In this document: positions 1 to 8,559 of the stretch, one piece after another
Layout of the letters: every line of letters starts with the position of its first letter
Position numbering within the stretch: the first letter of the stretch is position 1
Origin: Bradyrhizobium sp. ARR65
GTDB taxonomy: Bacteria > Pseudomonadota > Alphaproteobacteria > Rhizobiales > Xanthobacteraceae
Direction: 5' to 3'
Assembly: GCF_000472385.1 (NCBI RefSeq)
Contig: NZ_AWZU01000009.1
Location: 124,204-188,203, forward strand
DNA length: 64,000 nt
Program-made: the position numbers and the translations under genes
The notes under the pieces: model-generated
Told to the model about the DNA's origin: nothing
Databases searched by the model: none
Seen by the model: only the letters and a program-made list of their open reading frames with translations

Positions 1-603
1 GACGGAGGGCAGCAACCTGTGCAGCAGGCGCCCATGCGCGAGCAGCGCTTCGACCGCCGCGGCATGGCCACTGCGAGAGGCCTGCTCGTCAAGCTCGTTC
101 AAGCGGTCCTCGACGTCGCTCACCGCCGAGGATGACGTATCGAGCGAAAGGTGCAGGATCGCGGCGGCGGCCCCGCTGATCGCCGGATCGAGATCCGGCG
201 TGAGTGAATTGACGCCGAGACGTCCGAAAAAGGCCAGCGAGTTGTGCAGCAGCGCGTTTTCGCTCTTGAACAGCTCCACCAACTGCTCCTGCCGGTCGAG
301 CGAGAGCGCCAGCCGATCGACGGCCAGCGTGGTTTCGTCATCCAGGTCGGATGCACGGCTCAGACGTTCGAGCGAGTCGCGCAGAGCATTGATCTCGCTC
401 ACCAGCGGATCGTAGTTGCGCAGCATGCCGGCGCGCGCGGTGAAAATATCGCGATACAGCGCGTTCTCGAACATGCCGAAGCGATCGAGCTGGGCGAGGG
501 CGCGGTCGAACAGCTCGGCGTCGGGATTGGAGGCGCGCGACGAGAACCAGGTGAGCAATGCGACCAGAATGACGACGATTGCCGTTGCAGGCGCGGCTCT
601 CAT
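1..603 (-). CDS. VirA-like sensor histidine kinase, N-terminal part (runs off the window)
   Basis: Only the first 201 residues are present. A short N terminus leads into one hydrophobic segment (about residues 7-20), followed by a long, almost wholly helical, Leu/Asp/Glu-rich region without cysteines. This fits the periplasmic DAHL sensor domain at the front of VirA-like hybrid histidine kinases; the second membrane helix and the kinase core would lie beyond the left edge and cannot be checked. The start ATG overlaps the stop of the upstream peroxidase gene by four bases (ATGA), so the two are probably co-translated. The OmpR-type regulator at 2476-3300 is the obvious candidate partner. The ligand is unknown; the linked cytochromes suggest a redox or peroxide-related signal, which is inference. 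Confidence 0.65.
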   Translation of the reverse strand, partial: MRAAPATAIVVILVALLTWFSSRASNPDAELFDRALAQLDRFGMFENALYRDIFTARAGMLRNYDPLVSEINALRDSLERLSRASDLDDETTLAVDRLALSLDRQEQLVELFKSENALLHNSLAFFGRLGVNSLTPDLDPAISGAAAAILHLSLDTSSSAVSDVEDRLNELDEQASRSGHAAAVEALLAHGRLLHRLLPSV

Positions 604-1595
604 GGCGAGGCTCCTACAACGGGTTTGCCGCGATAATTCCCGGTCAGCGTCTGGAGGAACGCCACCACGGATGCGACCTGCTGATCGGTGAGCGTGCGGT
701 CGAGCTGCGCCGCCGCCATCCGGCGCACCGCCTCTTCGAGCGTCGCTGCGCTTCCGTCGTGAAAATAGGGCGCTGTCGTCGCGACGTTGCGCAGGCTTGG
801 CACGCGCACGATCTTGGGCTGTCCTTCAACTAAGGGCCGAAACACACCCTGTCGCTCGAACAAATTGCCGCCGACATTGACCCCCTGGTGACAGGAGCTG
901 CATCCGTATGATTTGAACATGCGATAGCCTTCGAGCTCGTCCGAAGAGAGCGCCGTCGCCTCACCTTCGAGCCAGCGATCAAACCGGCTTCCCGGCGTGA
1001 GCAAGGAGCGCTCGAACGTCACGAGCGCATCTAGAAAATTGTCGCGATCGGGCGCCTGCCCATAGGCGGCATAAAACTGCCGGCTGATGGCCGGATCGGC
1101 GTTCAGCTTGCGAACGACCTCGGCGACACTCGAGTGCATATCATTGCCCGGACTTTCAATCGACGAGACGGCTTGCGCCGCCAGGGTGCGAAAATTGCCT
1201 TCCCAGTTCAGGCGGAAACTGAGCGCGGCGTTGAACACCGTGGGCGTGTCGAACGGCAGCCGCGTCCCGTCCTGCGCCATCCTGCGCCGGTTGCGGTCGG
1301 CGCCGTTGGTGCGGAGATCATGACAGGACGAGCAGGCGACATTTCCGGTCGCGGAAAGGCGGCCGTCACCGAACAGGCGTTCGCCCAGCGCCAGCTTCAG
1401 CGGATCGGCGGCGGGCGGCGGCGGTATAGGCGTGATCGGCTCCTGATCGGCCGTGTGGTTCGTTTGCGCAGGTGCTGGCGGCGGCGCCGGAGCCTGAGTC
1501 GCCGCGATGCTCACCAGCAGCACGACGACGCAAGCCAATGCCCAGAGCGGAGGCGATAGGCGCGCGCTGATCGCTGGCGACCATGCCCGCATCAT
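600..1595 (-). CDS. Di-haem cytochrome c peroxidase (MauG/CcpA family)
   Basis: 331 residues. A signal/anchor helix (about residues 15-32) is followed by a Pro-rich linker and then two c-type haem sites, CSSCH at 88-92 and CSSCH at 232-236, with the family's PSLRN motif near 267. Members reduce hydrogen peroxide to water in the periplasm using electrons from small cytochromes c. The start is the first of two adjacent ATGs: it lies two bases past the stop of the DUF1127 gene, has GGTGAGG upstream, and puts the hydrophobic segment at the N terminus, whereas upstream in-frame sequence is Arg-rich and overlaps the DUF1127 coding region. The end overlaps the sensor gene by four bases. The divergent di-haem cytochrome at 3595-4550 could be its electron donor (inference). 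Confidence 0.88.
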   Translation of the reverse strand: MMRAWSPAISARLSPPLWALACVVVLLVSIAATQAPAPPPAPAQTNHTADQEPITPIPPPPAADPLKLALGERLFGDGRLSATGNVACSSCHDLRTNGADRNRRRMAQDGTRLPFDTPTVFNAALSFRLNWEGNFRTLAAQAVSSIESPGNDMHSSVAEVVRKLNADPAISRQFYAAYGQAPDRDNFLDALVTFERSLLTPGSRFDRWLEGEATALSSDELEGYRMFKSYGCSSCHQGVNVGGNLFERQGVFRPLVEGQPKIVRVPSLRNVATTAPYFHDGSAATLEEAVRRMAAAQLDRTLTDQQVASVVAFLQTLTGNYRGKPVVGASP

Positions 1596-1597
1596 CC

Positions 1598-2287
1598 TCA
1601 CCGGCCTTCGCCCTTGACGGCGGCTTCGATATCGCTGCGGCATAGGCCGATGTCGCGTAGCGATCGGTCGTCGAGCGCCTTGAGTTCGATGACGGCGCCG
1701 CGCCGCACGCGCGCCTGCCGCACGCTCCTGAACCAGACCGTCGCGGCGGAGCTGATCGACACATACCAAGGCGCCTCCTGCTGCGATGTCGGTAGCGAGG
1801 GCTCAGGCGGCTCCGACAGCGGAAGCGGTTCGTGACTCTCGACCCCCGGCGCTGCCGTGCCGGCAATCACGCGCAGCTTGGGCCTTGGGCTTGCAGCGCT
1901 TCCGCAGGCGCGCGGCAACGCTGATGTCAGCGGGTTTGCAGCCTTCGCGTCATCCTCCGCCGGCACAGGCACCATGTACATGGCCTCGCCGTAAGCGGCG
2001 CAGCCAGCGAGAAATTCGCCAATCACGCAGGTGACGATGCCCAGCAGGACATTCGGAAACGTCGTCCCGGCACCAGCTCCCAATCGCGCAAACGCTTCGA
2101 AGGTGAAGCGAAGCACCGCCGGCGGGATATCACGTCGCGCGATATCCTGCCGCGCTATCGCGCGCCGGTCATCGTCGAAAGGGCGGATCGGAATCGGATG
2201 CCGACCAATCCGGCGTATCTCTTGAGTTTGCGATTCCGCCTGGACGACGGACAATTGCCTTGAGGACAATTGCTTCGAGAATGGCAT
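1598..2287 (-). CDS. DUF1127-domain protein with long N-terminal extension
   Basis: 229 residues. The last ~45 residues match the DUF1127 (YjiS-like) pattern, ending ALDDRSLRDIGLCRSDI. DUF1127 proteins are usually only 45-90 residues, so about 180 extra residues are unusual; they include a possible membrane segment (NVLLGIVTCVIGEFLAGCAA). DUF1127 is an Arg-rich alphaproteobacterial family, and some members have been linked to RNA binding and phosphate or stress regulation; no function is assigned here. The ATG was chosen for the GGGAGA ribosome-binding site seven bases upstream. The stop is two bases from the peroxidase start, so the genes are likely coupled. The first codons contain two CAATTG boxes 15 bp apart. 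Confidence 0.7.
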   Translation of the reverse strand: MPFSKQLSSRQLSVVQAESQTQEIRRIGRHPIPIRPFDDDRRAIARQDIARRDIPPAVLRFTFEAFARLGAGAGTTFPNVLLGIVTCVIGEFLAGCAAYGEAMYMVPVPAEDDAKAANPLTSALPRACGSAASPRPKLRVIAGTAAPGVESHEPLPLSEPPEPSLPTSQQEAPWYVSISSAATVWFRSVRQARVRRGAVIELKALDDRSLRDIGLCRSDIEAAVKGEGR

Positions 2288-2367
2288 CGATATCTCCCTG
2301 GCAATGCGAGTCAGGGAGACTCTGTCGCGCGGATGTTTCCGCAGCATTCCGCTGCCGCAAATTAAGG

Positions 2368-2380
2368 CTACGGTTGTAAT
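2368..2380 (-). promoter_or_regulatory. Possible regulator half-palindrome upstream of DUF1127-peroxidase-sensor genes
   Basis: In the 188-bp gap between the response regulator and the DUF1127 gene the minus strand reads ATTACAACCGTAG. It shares TTACA-N2-CGTA with the perfect inverted repeat at 3437-3450 in front of the regulator and the divergent cytochrome gene. A motif shared by the two control regions of one locus suggests a common regulator, most simply the OmpR-type regulator itself. Two sites in one locus are thin evidence. Confidence 0.35.
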
Positions 2381-2475
2381 GCGGTCTGACGCCGCGCTTG
2401 GCCTGGAAGGGGGCGTCGCGCGGCCTCGTGGTCGCAGCGAGGTGCTCGAAGTCCGCTCGGGCCTGCGCTCTCGCA

Positions 2476-3300
2476 TCAGAGCTGTTCGACAGGCAGCGCG
2501 AAAACGTATCCCACGCCGCGTTCGGTGCGGATGATGGAGGGCGAGCTCGGATCGGTTTCCAGCTTGCGCCGAAGACGCAGCACCTGCACGTCGATGCTGC
2601 GGTCAAAGACATCTTCGTGAATTCGCGTCGCCTGCAGAAGATGCTCGCGGGAGAGCGGGCGCTGTGGCGCATCGACAAAGGCGAGCAAGAGCGCGTACTC
2701 GCCCTTGGTGAGGGCGATCGGCTCGCCGCGCGAATTGGTCAGTCGCCGGCTCCGGCGGTCAAGCTGCCAATCGCCGAAACGGCAGCGGCCTTTCTCGACG
2801 TCGCGCTGGGCCGCGGTCTGTCCGGCTTCCCGCCGCCGCAAAACGGCGCGGATGCGCGCCAGGAGTTCCCGCAAGCCAAACGGCTTGGTGATGTAGTCGT
2901 CGGCTCCGAGCTCCAGTCCGACCACACGGTCGATCTCGTCGCGCCGATGTCCCGTGGTGATGATCACGGGCACATCGGAGTTCGCGCGGATCTCGCGCAA
3001 GAGATCGAGACCGTCTTCCTGACCAAGCCTGAGATCAAGCACCACCAGGTCCGGCTGGCTGCGGGCAAGCAGGCCTGCCACCTCATCCCGGCGCGAGGCG
3101 GAGATCGCGCGGATGTCGTGATCCTCAAGATAATTCGTCACCAGGTGCCGCATGGTGCTGTCGTCCTCGACGACCAGGCACACCGGCGATTTGCGATCCG
3201 TGCTGTTGCTCGCGGACGCCGGTCCGGGCGGCGCAAATGCATTGCTGTCGAATTGGCTGGCTGGGCGGGCCGCGAGGCTCTCGGTCCTTTCAGTCATCAT
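2476..3300 (-). CDS. OmpR/VirG-type response regulator
   Basis: 274 residues. A ~38-residue unstructured N terminus precedes a receiver domain (about 39-155) with acidic pair E45-D46-D47, phospho-acceptor Asp89 (in VVLDLRLG), a switch Thr in IITTGH and the conserved Lys139 (ITKPF). A winged-helix DNA-binding domain follows (about 170-272), ending TERGVGYVF as in OmpR/PhoB proteins. The start is the first of two ATGs behind GGAGAAT. The DAHL sensor three genes downstream is the probable kinase. The divergent cytochrome gene shares the 3301-3594 control region, which holds the perfect repeat GTTAC-N4-GTAAC. The N-terminal extension is longer than in typical PhoB-like regulators. Confidence 0.9.
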   Translation of the reverse strand: MMTERTESLAARPASQFDSNAFAPPGPASASNSTDRKSPVCLVVEDDSTMRHLVTNYLEDHDIRAISASRRDEVAGLLARSQPDLVVLDLRLGQEDGLDLLREIRANSDVPVIITTGHRRDEIDRVVGLELGADDYITKPFGLRELLARIRAVLRRREAGQTAAQRDVEKGRCRFGDWQLDRRSRRLTNSRGEPIALTKGEYALLLAFVDAPQRPLSREHLLQATRIHEDVFDRSIDVQVLRLRRKLETDPSSPSIIRTERGVGYVFALPVEQL

Positions 3301-3436
3301 ATTCTCCGGCGCCCCCGGTATCGCTATAGGGCACACCACCTTGCGCTGCAGCACACGTTTCAGAGAGCGATCTGTTATCGGTTCGCGATTTTTCGAGCGA
3401 CTTGTCGGCGTCGCGGCATCGGCGATGAGGCGCTTG

Positions 3437-3450
3437 GTTACAGTCGTAAC
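3437..3450. promoter_or_regulatory. Perfect inverted repeat GTTAC-AGTC-GTAAC in divergent promoter region
   Basis: A perfect 5+5 inverted repeat with a 4-base spacer, midway between the divergently transcribed response regulator (start 3300) and cytochrome gene (start 3595). Position and symmetry suit an operator acting on both. A related sequence lies at 2368-2380. The rest of 3301-3594 holds no gene. Confidence 0.4.
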
Positions 3451-3594
3451 GCGAATGGGCTCTGGCGAAATGAATTTGGCATCGCACGCCCGATAATTCC
3501 GCCATCGCTGGTCTCCAATGCCGCGGCTGAGCCGTCCGGTCGGTTCGCCGGCAGGTCACGACGAATCTGCCCGTCGCGACCTACGACACATCGG

Positions 3595-4550
3595 ATGATT
3601 ACGATGGTTGAATTGTTCGAACCCGCAGTTCCGATTGCCACTGCCGCCCTGCTGGCCCGCTCAAGCGTCCATGCCTGGCGCGCAAAAAATCCTTGGCTGA
3701 AATGGGGCGGCGCGAGCCTTGCCGCTTTGCTGGCCGCAATCCTGGTGGCGCTGGGCGTCGTATTGATCCTGGATTGTTCAAGCTACATGCGCGCAGCGCG
3801 CCGACCGTGAGGCTGAAGGTGACCGGCACGGCCGAACAGATTCGCCGCGGCGAGGCGATCGCCGCAAGCTTCTGCGGCGGTTGCCATGCGCCGAACGGCG
3901 CCCTCACCGGCGGTCGCGACATCGCGCAAGAACTTCCCCTGCCCATCGGCTCTTTCGTCTCCTCCAATCTCACGTCCGCCGGACTGAGCGGATGGAGCGA
4001 TGGCGACATCTTCCGCGCCATTCGCTATGGCGTCGACCGCGACGGCCGCTGGCTGATCATCATGTCCTACACCAATGCCGGAAAGCTCAGCGACCAGGAT
4101 CTCTGGGCCGTCATCGCCTATCTCCGCAGCCTGCGTCCGGACGGAGAACCCACTCCTGATCCACCCGATCATCTCAACCTGCTCGGCATCATGATGCTGG
4201 GTGCCGGCATGCTGCCGACCGGCAAGCCGGTGTCGGCCGGCGTGGTCACCGCGCCGCCGAGGGCTCCGACCTCCGACTATGGCGAATATCTCGTGTCCTA
4301 TCTCGATTGTCGTGAATGCCACGGCGCGATGCTGACCGGTGGCACTCCCGGTCAGCTTGCTCCGCTCGGACCGGATCTCAGCCTCGTCAAGACCTGGAGA
4401 TTCGAAGACTTCGTCTTGACGCTGCGCACCGGCGTCGATCCCTATGGCCATCAACTCGGCAAGCAGATGCCGTGGCAACCGATCAGCCGGTTGGACGATG
4501 ACGAGCTTCGCGCGATCTACGAATATCTGGCGGGATTGCCGAACATGTAG
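3595..4550 (+). pseudogene. Membrane-anchored di-haem cytochrome c, interrupted by a one-base frameshift
   Basis: Two reading frames together make one normal protein. From the ATG at 3595 (or 3604) one frame encodes an N terminus with a clear membrane helix (GGASLAALLAAILVALGVV) but stops at 3810. The next frame, entered near 3768-3772, continues with GLFKLHARSAP and two haem sites, CGGCH at 3873-3887 and CRECH at 4308-4322, plus Met-containing segments that could supply axial ligands. Reading an extra G in the CTGGAT at about 3768-3773 would join the helix directly to GLFKL. The downstream frame alone has only an Arg-rich start without export signal, useless for a c-type cytochrome. This is a one-base loss: a real mutation or a sequencing error. 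The likely role is electron transfer at the membrane, perhaps to the neighbouring peroxidase. Confidence 0.75.
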
Positions 4551-4680
4551 ACGGCTTCCCGCGGCCCGCATCATGACTGCAATCGAGGGCCGCGCCGCGC
4601 GAGCAAGGCAGGAACCCGCGCCGTCGCGGCTTTCAAATGTGACGTTATTGAGTCATTGAGTCCACGAGCGGAACGGTCCG

Positions 4681-4701
4681 AGGCGGTTTTGCCGCTTTTT
4701 T
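4681..4701 (+). terminator. Rho-independent terminator
   Basis: GCGG-TTTTG-CCGC stem-loop, extendable by two weaker pairs, followed by six T residues. It sits in the 239-bp gap after the cytochrome gene and before the glycosyltransferase, so it should end the cytochrome transcript. Nothing else was recognised in this gap. Confidence 0.6.
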
Positions 4702-4789
4702 CATCGATGCTGGCAGGGGTCGCGCGCCGATATTTGTGCTAAGCTGCCCGAGCATCGGTTGCAGTCATCCCGCCTAAACCATGTGAGTT

Positions 4790-5800
4790 ATGAGTAAGCC
4801 AACATCGAAGACCGTATCAGTCGTGCTCGCGACACATAACGGAGCCCAATATGTTGAGGAGCAGATCAAGAGCATCGCCGCCCAGACGCTCGCTCCTTTC
4901 GAATTGATCATTTCCGACGACGCCTCGAGCGACAATACGCTCCAGATCATTCAGGACGTATTGGCGGAATGTCATTTCACCACAAAAATCGTTCGAAACG
5001 AAAAAGCGCTCGGCTTCCGGGACAATTTTCTCAAGGCCTGTCTGCTTGCGCGGGGCGATTTCATCGCATTCAGCGATCAGGACGACGTCTGGCATCCGAC
5101 GAAGCTGGAGACGTGTTCGCAATTCTTCGAAGACAGGACGGTTTCCCTTATTGCCCACGCCGCAACACTCATTGACGATGCGTCCAATCCCATCGGCATG
5201 TTTCGCCAGGGGATTACGAATACGACCGTCAAACCGCCTCTCAGCTATGACCCCTGGGACACCTTTTGGGGGTTCTCGATGGTGTTTCGCCGCGAGATCA
5301 TCGAGCTGGTGGACATTCAGGACAGGATCATCGACTACATCGTCCCGAGCGAACGGCTCGCGCACGACAGATGGGTCATGTTGCTTGGACAGATGGTCGG
5401 CGCGACCGCCGAAATCAAGGAGCCGCTTGTAGGCTACAGGCAGCACGCAACCAATCTCTTCGGCTCACAGAGGCGCAAGCATTCCGCCTTCGATCTTCGC
5501 CGGCGATCGGAAATCTACATCAATGCCACCTCTCAGATGCTCGACGTCGTGGCAAAAATGCCGACGGACACCAACGAGAGTTTTCCGCTGTTCGACAAAG
5601 ACCGCTGTCATCGGTTTTTGAGCTCTGCCCTCCTCCAGCTCACGCGCAGACACACGATCTACGAATCTCCGTCGACGTCGACGGCCTTCCGCCAAATCTG
5701 GGCCTGTCTTAGCCAGGGCTCCTACAGGAATGTCCATGACGGCAGCATGCGCTGGAAGTCGCTCATGAGGGACGCCAAGTTTGCCGCGCTGGGCGCCTAG
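4790..5800 (+). CDS. Family 2 glycosyltransferase
   Basis: 336 residues. The N terminus has the GT-A pattern of family 2: SVVLATHNGAQYVEEQI near residue 9, the nucleotide-binding ISDDASSDNT near 42, and the metal-binding acidic motif FSDQDDVWH near 93. It should transfer a sugar from a nucleotide-sugar donor to a growing surface glycan at the cytoplasmic face of the membrane; donor and acceptor cannot be read from sequence. No membrane helix is apparent. It opens a plus-strand run with an acyltransferase and a flippase and faces the dTDP-rhamnose operon, so a rhamnose-containing O-antigen or exopolysaccharide is plausible. Confidence 0.88.
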   Translation: MSKPTSKTVSVVLATHNGAQYVEEQIKSIAAQTLAPFELIISDDASSDNTLQIIQDVLAECHFTTKIVRNEKALGFRDNFLKACLLARGDFIAFSDQDDVWHPTKLETCSQFFEDRTVSLIAHAATLIDDASNPIGMFRQGITNTTVKPPLSYDPWDTFWGFSMVFRREIIELVDIQDRIIDYIVPSERLAHDRWVMLLGQMVGATAEIKEPLVGYRQHATNLFGSQRRKHSAFDLRRRSEIYINATSQMLDVVAKMPTDTNESFPLFDKDRCHRFLSSALLQLTRRHTIYESPSTSTAFRQIWACLSQGSYRNVHDGSMRWKSLMRDAKFAALGA

Positions 5801-5889
5801 CCGAACCCATTCACTACAGTTATAAACGATCCAAGTTCAATTATTGCCGGAGCCCTTGACCAAATCATCATCACAAAATTCGGTTTTTC

Positions 5890-6966
5890 ATGACCACTCC
5901 GATTACTCGCACCGATCATTACACGACGCTCGACGGCATCAGGGGATTTGCGGCCTTATCGGTCCTCGCATTTCATCTTGGTCGCTGGCTCGATATTCCC
6001 TGGCTCTGCGCCAACGGCAATCTTTCGGTCGATACTTTTTTCTGCCTGAGCGGCTACGTCCTTCCCCTCGCCTATGGACGGAAGATCGCCACCCTCTCCA
6101 TGAACGCGTTTATCGTCACGCGCCTGATACGGCTGATGCCGATGATTGTGCTGTCGGTCGCCATCAGCGCACCTTACGTGTTCTTTCGAAGCGTCGTCTC
6201 CCACATCGACGTTTCCGCGGCAGCGATCTTATCGGCTGCGCTGCTGGGCGTATTGAACTTGCCGTACCTCTACGCGCCGCCTGCCGTCGGGGGGCCGCAG
6301 CTCTTCCCGTTGAACGGACCTCAGTACTCGCTCTTCCTCGAAGTCGTCGCGAACATCATCTGGTGGGCGGGCCGCTACCTGCCTCAGATGGCGGTCGCCG
6401 CTGTCGTCGCCGTCGTCTCTGCGGAAATACTTGTTCTCATCGGAATCGGCGGAGATACCACCGAGACGTTCTGGTATGGTTTTCCGCACGTGGGCGCCTC
6501 ATTCGCGCTCGGCGTTCTCATCTATCACCTCGATCAGCGACTGCCCTCCTGGCGCGGCTGGACACCGCTCTTCTGGGGCCTGACCGCAAGCATGATCGTC
6601 ATTTTTTTCGCTCCATATGAAGCAACTTTCACTGTAAAACTCGCATGGAAATTATTTCTGTCCCCGCTGCTGGTGCTCGCGGGCGCTCACGTTCAATTCG
6701 GAAAGAGGATAGATTCATTTGCCCTTGGGATCGGCGCCCTGTCGTACCCTGTCTACGCGCTGCACTATCCGCTGTTCTGCTGGATCAACGGCGCTTTCAG
6801 GATGCTGCTGGGTTCGCGGGACGGCTGGATCGAGGCGACCCTGATCTTCGTGGCCGTGATCGGCTTGAGTTATCTGGCACTACGTGCCTACGATGAACCG
6901 GTGCGATCCTATTTGTCGCGAAAGCTCGTTGCCAGGCGGGCGAAAGCGGCCGTTCCCGCCGAATAG
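5890..6966 (+). CDS. Acyltransferase 3 family membrane protein (OafA-like)
   Basis: 358 residues, highly hydrophobic with about ten membrane segments. The N terminus TTLDGIRGFAALSVLAFHLG is the family signature, including the catalytic-region His in the first helix, followed by SVDTFFCLSGYVL. These enzymes O-acetylate or otherwise acylate surface polysaccharides in the inner membrane. The gene follows the glycosyltransferase by 89 bp and precedes a flippase, which fits decoration of the same glycan. The acyl donor and target sugar cannot be predicted. Confidence 0.88.
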   Translation: MTTPITRTDHYTTLDGIRGFAALSVLAFHLGRWLDIPWLCANGNLSVDTFFCLSGYVLPLAYGRKIATLSMNAFIVTRLIRLMPMIVLSVAISAPYVFFRSVVSHIDVSAAAILSAALLGVLNLPYLYAPPAVGGPQLFPLNGPQYSLFLEVVANIIWWAGRYLPQMAVAAVVAVVSAEILVLIGIGGDTTETFWYGFPHVGASFALGVLIYHLDQRLPSWRGWTPLFWGLTASMIVIFFAPYEATFTVKLAWKLFLSPLLVLAGAHVQFGKRIDSFALGIGALSYPVYALHYPLFCWINGAFRMLLGSRDGWIEATLIFVAVIGLSYLALRAYDEPVRSYLSRKLVARRAKAAVPAE

Positions 6967-7119
6967 ACGAGCCGGCGATGCCGTCCGTACGCATCTTGCG
7001 GTGAACGAGCTGCCGACGATGATGGATTGGCGGCGGAACCGCGGCAAAGCAACCCTGACGCAAGCAAGACTCGACATGCCGGTTCGCGCCGCCTGTCTGA
7101 CAAGAGAACGAGATCCGGA

Positions 7120-8547
7120 ATGCTGACCACCAAGACAATTCTCGGCGCCGGCTGGACGGTGTCGTCGCGACTGGCCGGCCGCCTGATTGACTTCGTGACC
7201 GTCCTCGTCCTCGCCCGAATGCTGTCTCCGGCCGACTTCGGGCTGACGGCACTCGCCATGACGCTCACGACGATCGTCGACATGGTGCTCGAGGTTCCGC
7301 TCATTCAAGCGCTGACGCGGCTGCCCGAGGTGAGAAAATCTCACATCGACACGGCCTTCACGCTGGGCGTCTTACGGGGACTCTTTCTCCTGTTTGTCGT
7401 CCTCGCGGCGGCCTGGCCGTTCTCCTACATCTACCACGACAATCGCCTGATCCCGCTGGTGGCGACGACTGCGATCGGGCCGTTGATGCGAAGCTTCTAC
7501 AGCCCGGCGATGGTCAAGTATGTTCGGGAGATGAGCTTCCGGCAGATCTTCATCGCAGAGTTTGTCGGAAAGATCATTGCCGCCACGATCGCGATCTCGG
7601 TGCTGTATCTGGGCGGCGGATATTGGGCCATCGTCGCGAACGGCGTCTCAGCGTCCGTCGCGGCAACATTGATCTCCTATATTCTTGCGCCGTACCGACC
7701 AAGGATCACCCTGGCCGATTTTTCCGATTTCTCCGGCTTCCTCGGGTGGTTCAGTACCGCCCAGATCGTCATCGCGTTCAGTTGGCAGTTCGACCGGATA
7801 TTGCTTGGATACTTCGTCAATAGATCCGACCTCGGGCACTACACGATGGCTACCGACCTCGCGGTCTTGCCGACGCAGAGCCTGATCGGTCCGGCGATGC
7901 AGCCGGTCATGGCGGCATTCTCCAGAATCCACAACGATCGCAAGCGGCTTCAGAATGCGTATTCGAAGGCATCGCAATTGACGATGCTGGTCGCGGTCCC
8001 GATTTGTATCGGCATGTCCTTGACGTCGGATCTGCTCGTGAACGTGCTCCTGGGAGCCAAATGGAAGGAGGTCGACGTCTTCCTGCAGTGGCTGGCCCTC
8101 GCCACCATGCTCAGCGCCTTCTATCCTCCGGTCCATGCCCTCGCTCTGGCCACCAACCGGACCAATGTCGTCTTTCGATTGAGCCTCACGGAGTTTCTGT
8201 TGCGGATCGTCCTGATACCGCTGGGGCTTCATTTCTATTCACTCATGGGCGCGATTTTTGCGCGCCTGCTCATCTCGCTGATCATGTTCGTTTTGGTTTT
8301 TGCAACCGCGCGGCAACTGACTGGCTTCAATACCGCAACCGAGGCTTTCAAGCTGGGAAAGATCGCGGCGGCCGGCGTCATCATGGCGCTGCTCGTCCTG
8401 GTCGTCCGTCACGAGATGGCGGCGCAGCACGTTGGGATGCTGATCGAGCTGGTCGTTACGGTCTGTGTCGGCGCCGCGGTCTACTTCGGCGCGCTCTATG
8501 CGCTTGGGGTCCGGCTGATGACGAACTGGAGGCTGGCGATCGGTTGA
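7120..8547 (+). CDS. Wzx-like polysaccharide flippase (MOP superfamily)
   Basis: 475 residues with about 12-14 hydrophobic segments. The N terminus LGAGWTVSSRLAGRLIDFVTVLVLARMLSPADFG is typical of oligosaccharide flippases, which move lipid-linked repeat units from the cytoplasmic to the periplasmic face of the inner membrane. The ATG at 7120 was chosen because upstream in-frame sequence is polar and Arg-rich; the ribosome site is weak. The gene ends 12 bp from the convergent rmlC. With the upstream glycosyltransferase and acyltransferase it completes a small glycan assembly set; no polymerase (Wzy) or ligase was seen nearby. Confidence 0.85.
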   Translation: MLTTKTILGAGWTVSSRLAGRLIDFVTVLVLARMLSPADFGLTALAMTLTTIVDMVLEVPLIQALTRLPEVRKSHIDTAFTLGVLRGLFLLFVVLAAAWPFSYIYHDNRLIPLVATTAIGPLMRSFYSPAMVKYVREMSFRQIFIAEFVGKIIAATIAISVLYLGGGYWAIVANGVSASVAATLISYILAPYRPRITLADFSDFSGFLGWFSTAQIVIAFSWQFDRILLGYFVNRSDLGHYTMATDLAVLPTQSLIGPAMQPVMAAFSRIHNDRKRLQNAYSKASQLTMLVAVPICIGMSLTSDLLVNVLLGAKWKEVDVFLQWLALATMLSAFYPPVHALALATNRTNVVFRLSLTEFLLRIVLIPLGLHFYSLMGAIFARLLISLIMFVLVFATARQLTGFNTATEAFKLGKIAAAGVIMALLVLVVRHEMAAQHVGMLIELVVTVCVGAAVYFGALYALGVRLMTNWRLAIG

Positions 8548-8559
8548 TTCCTGCCGGCT

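Noticed and set aside
2398-3594. Long plus-strand open frame opposite the response regulator (up to 470 residues with its tail).
   Set aside because: It is the complement of a clear OmpR-type gene and has no family features. Only its last ~70 codons, from 3595, are real: they encode the N terminus of the frameshifted cytochrome.
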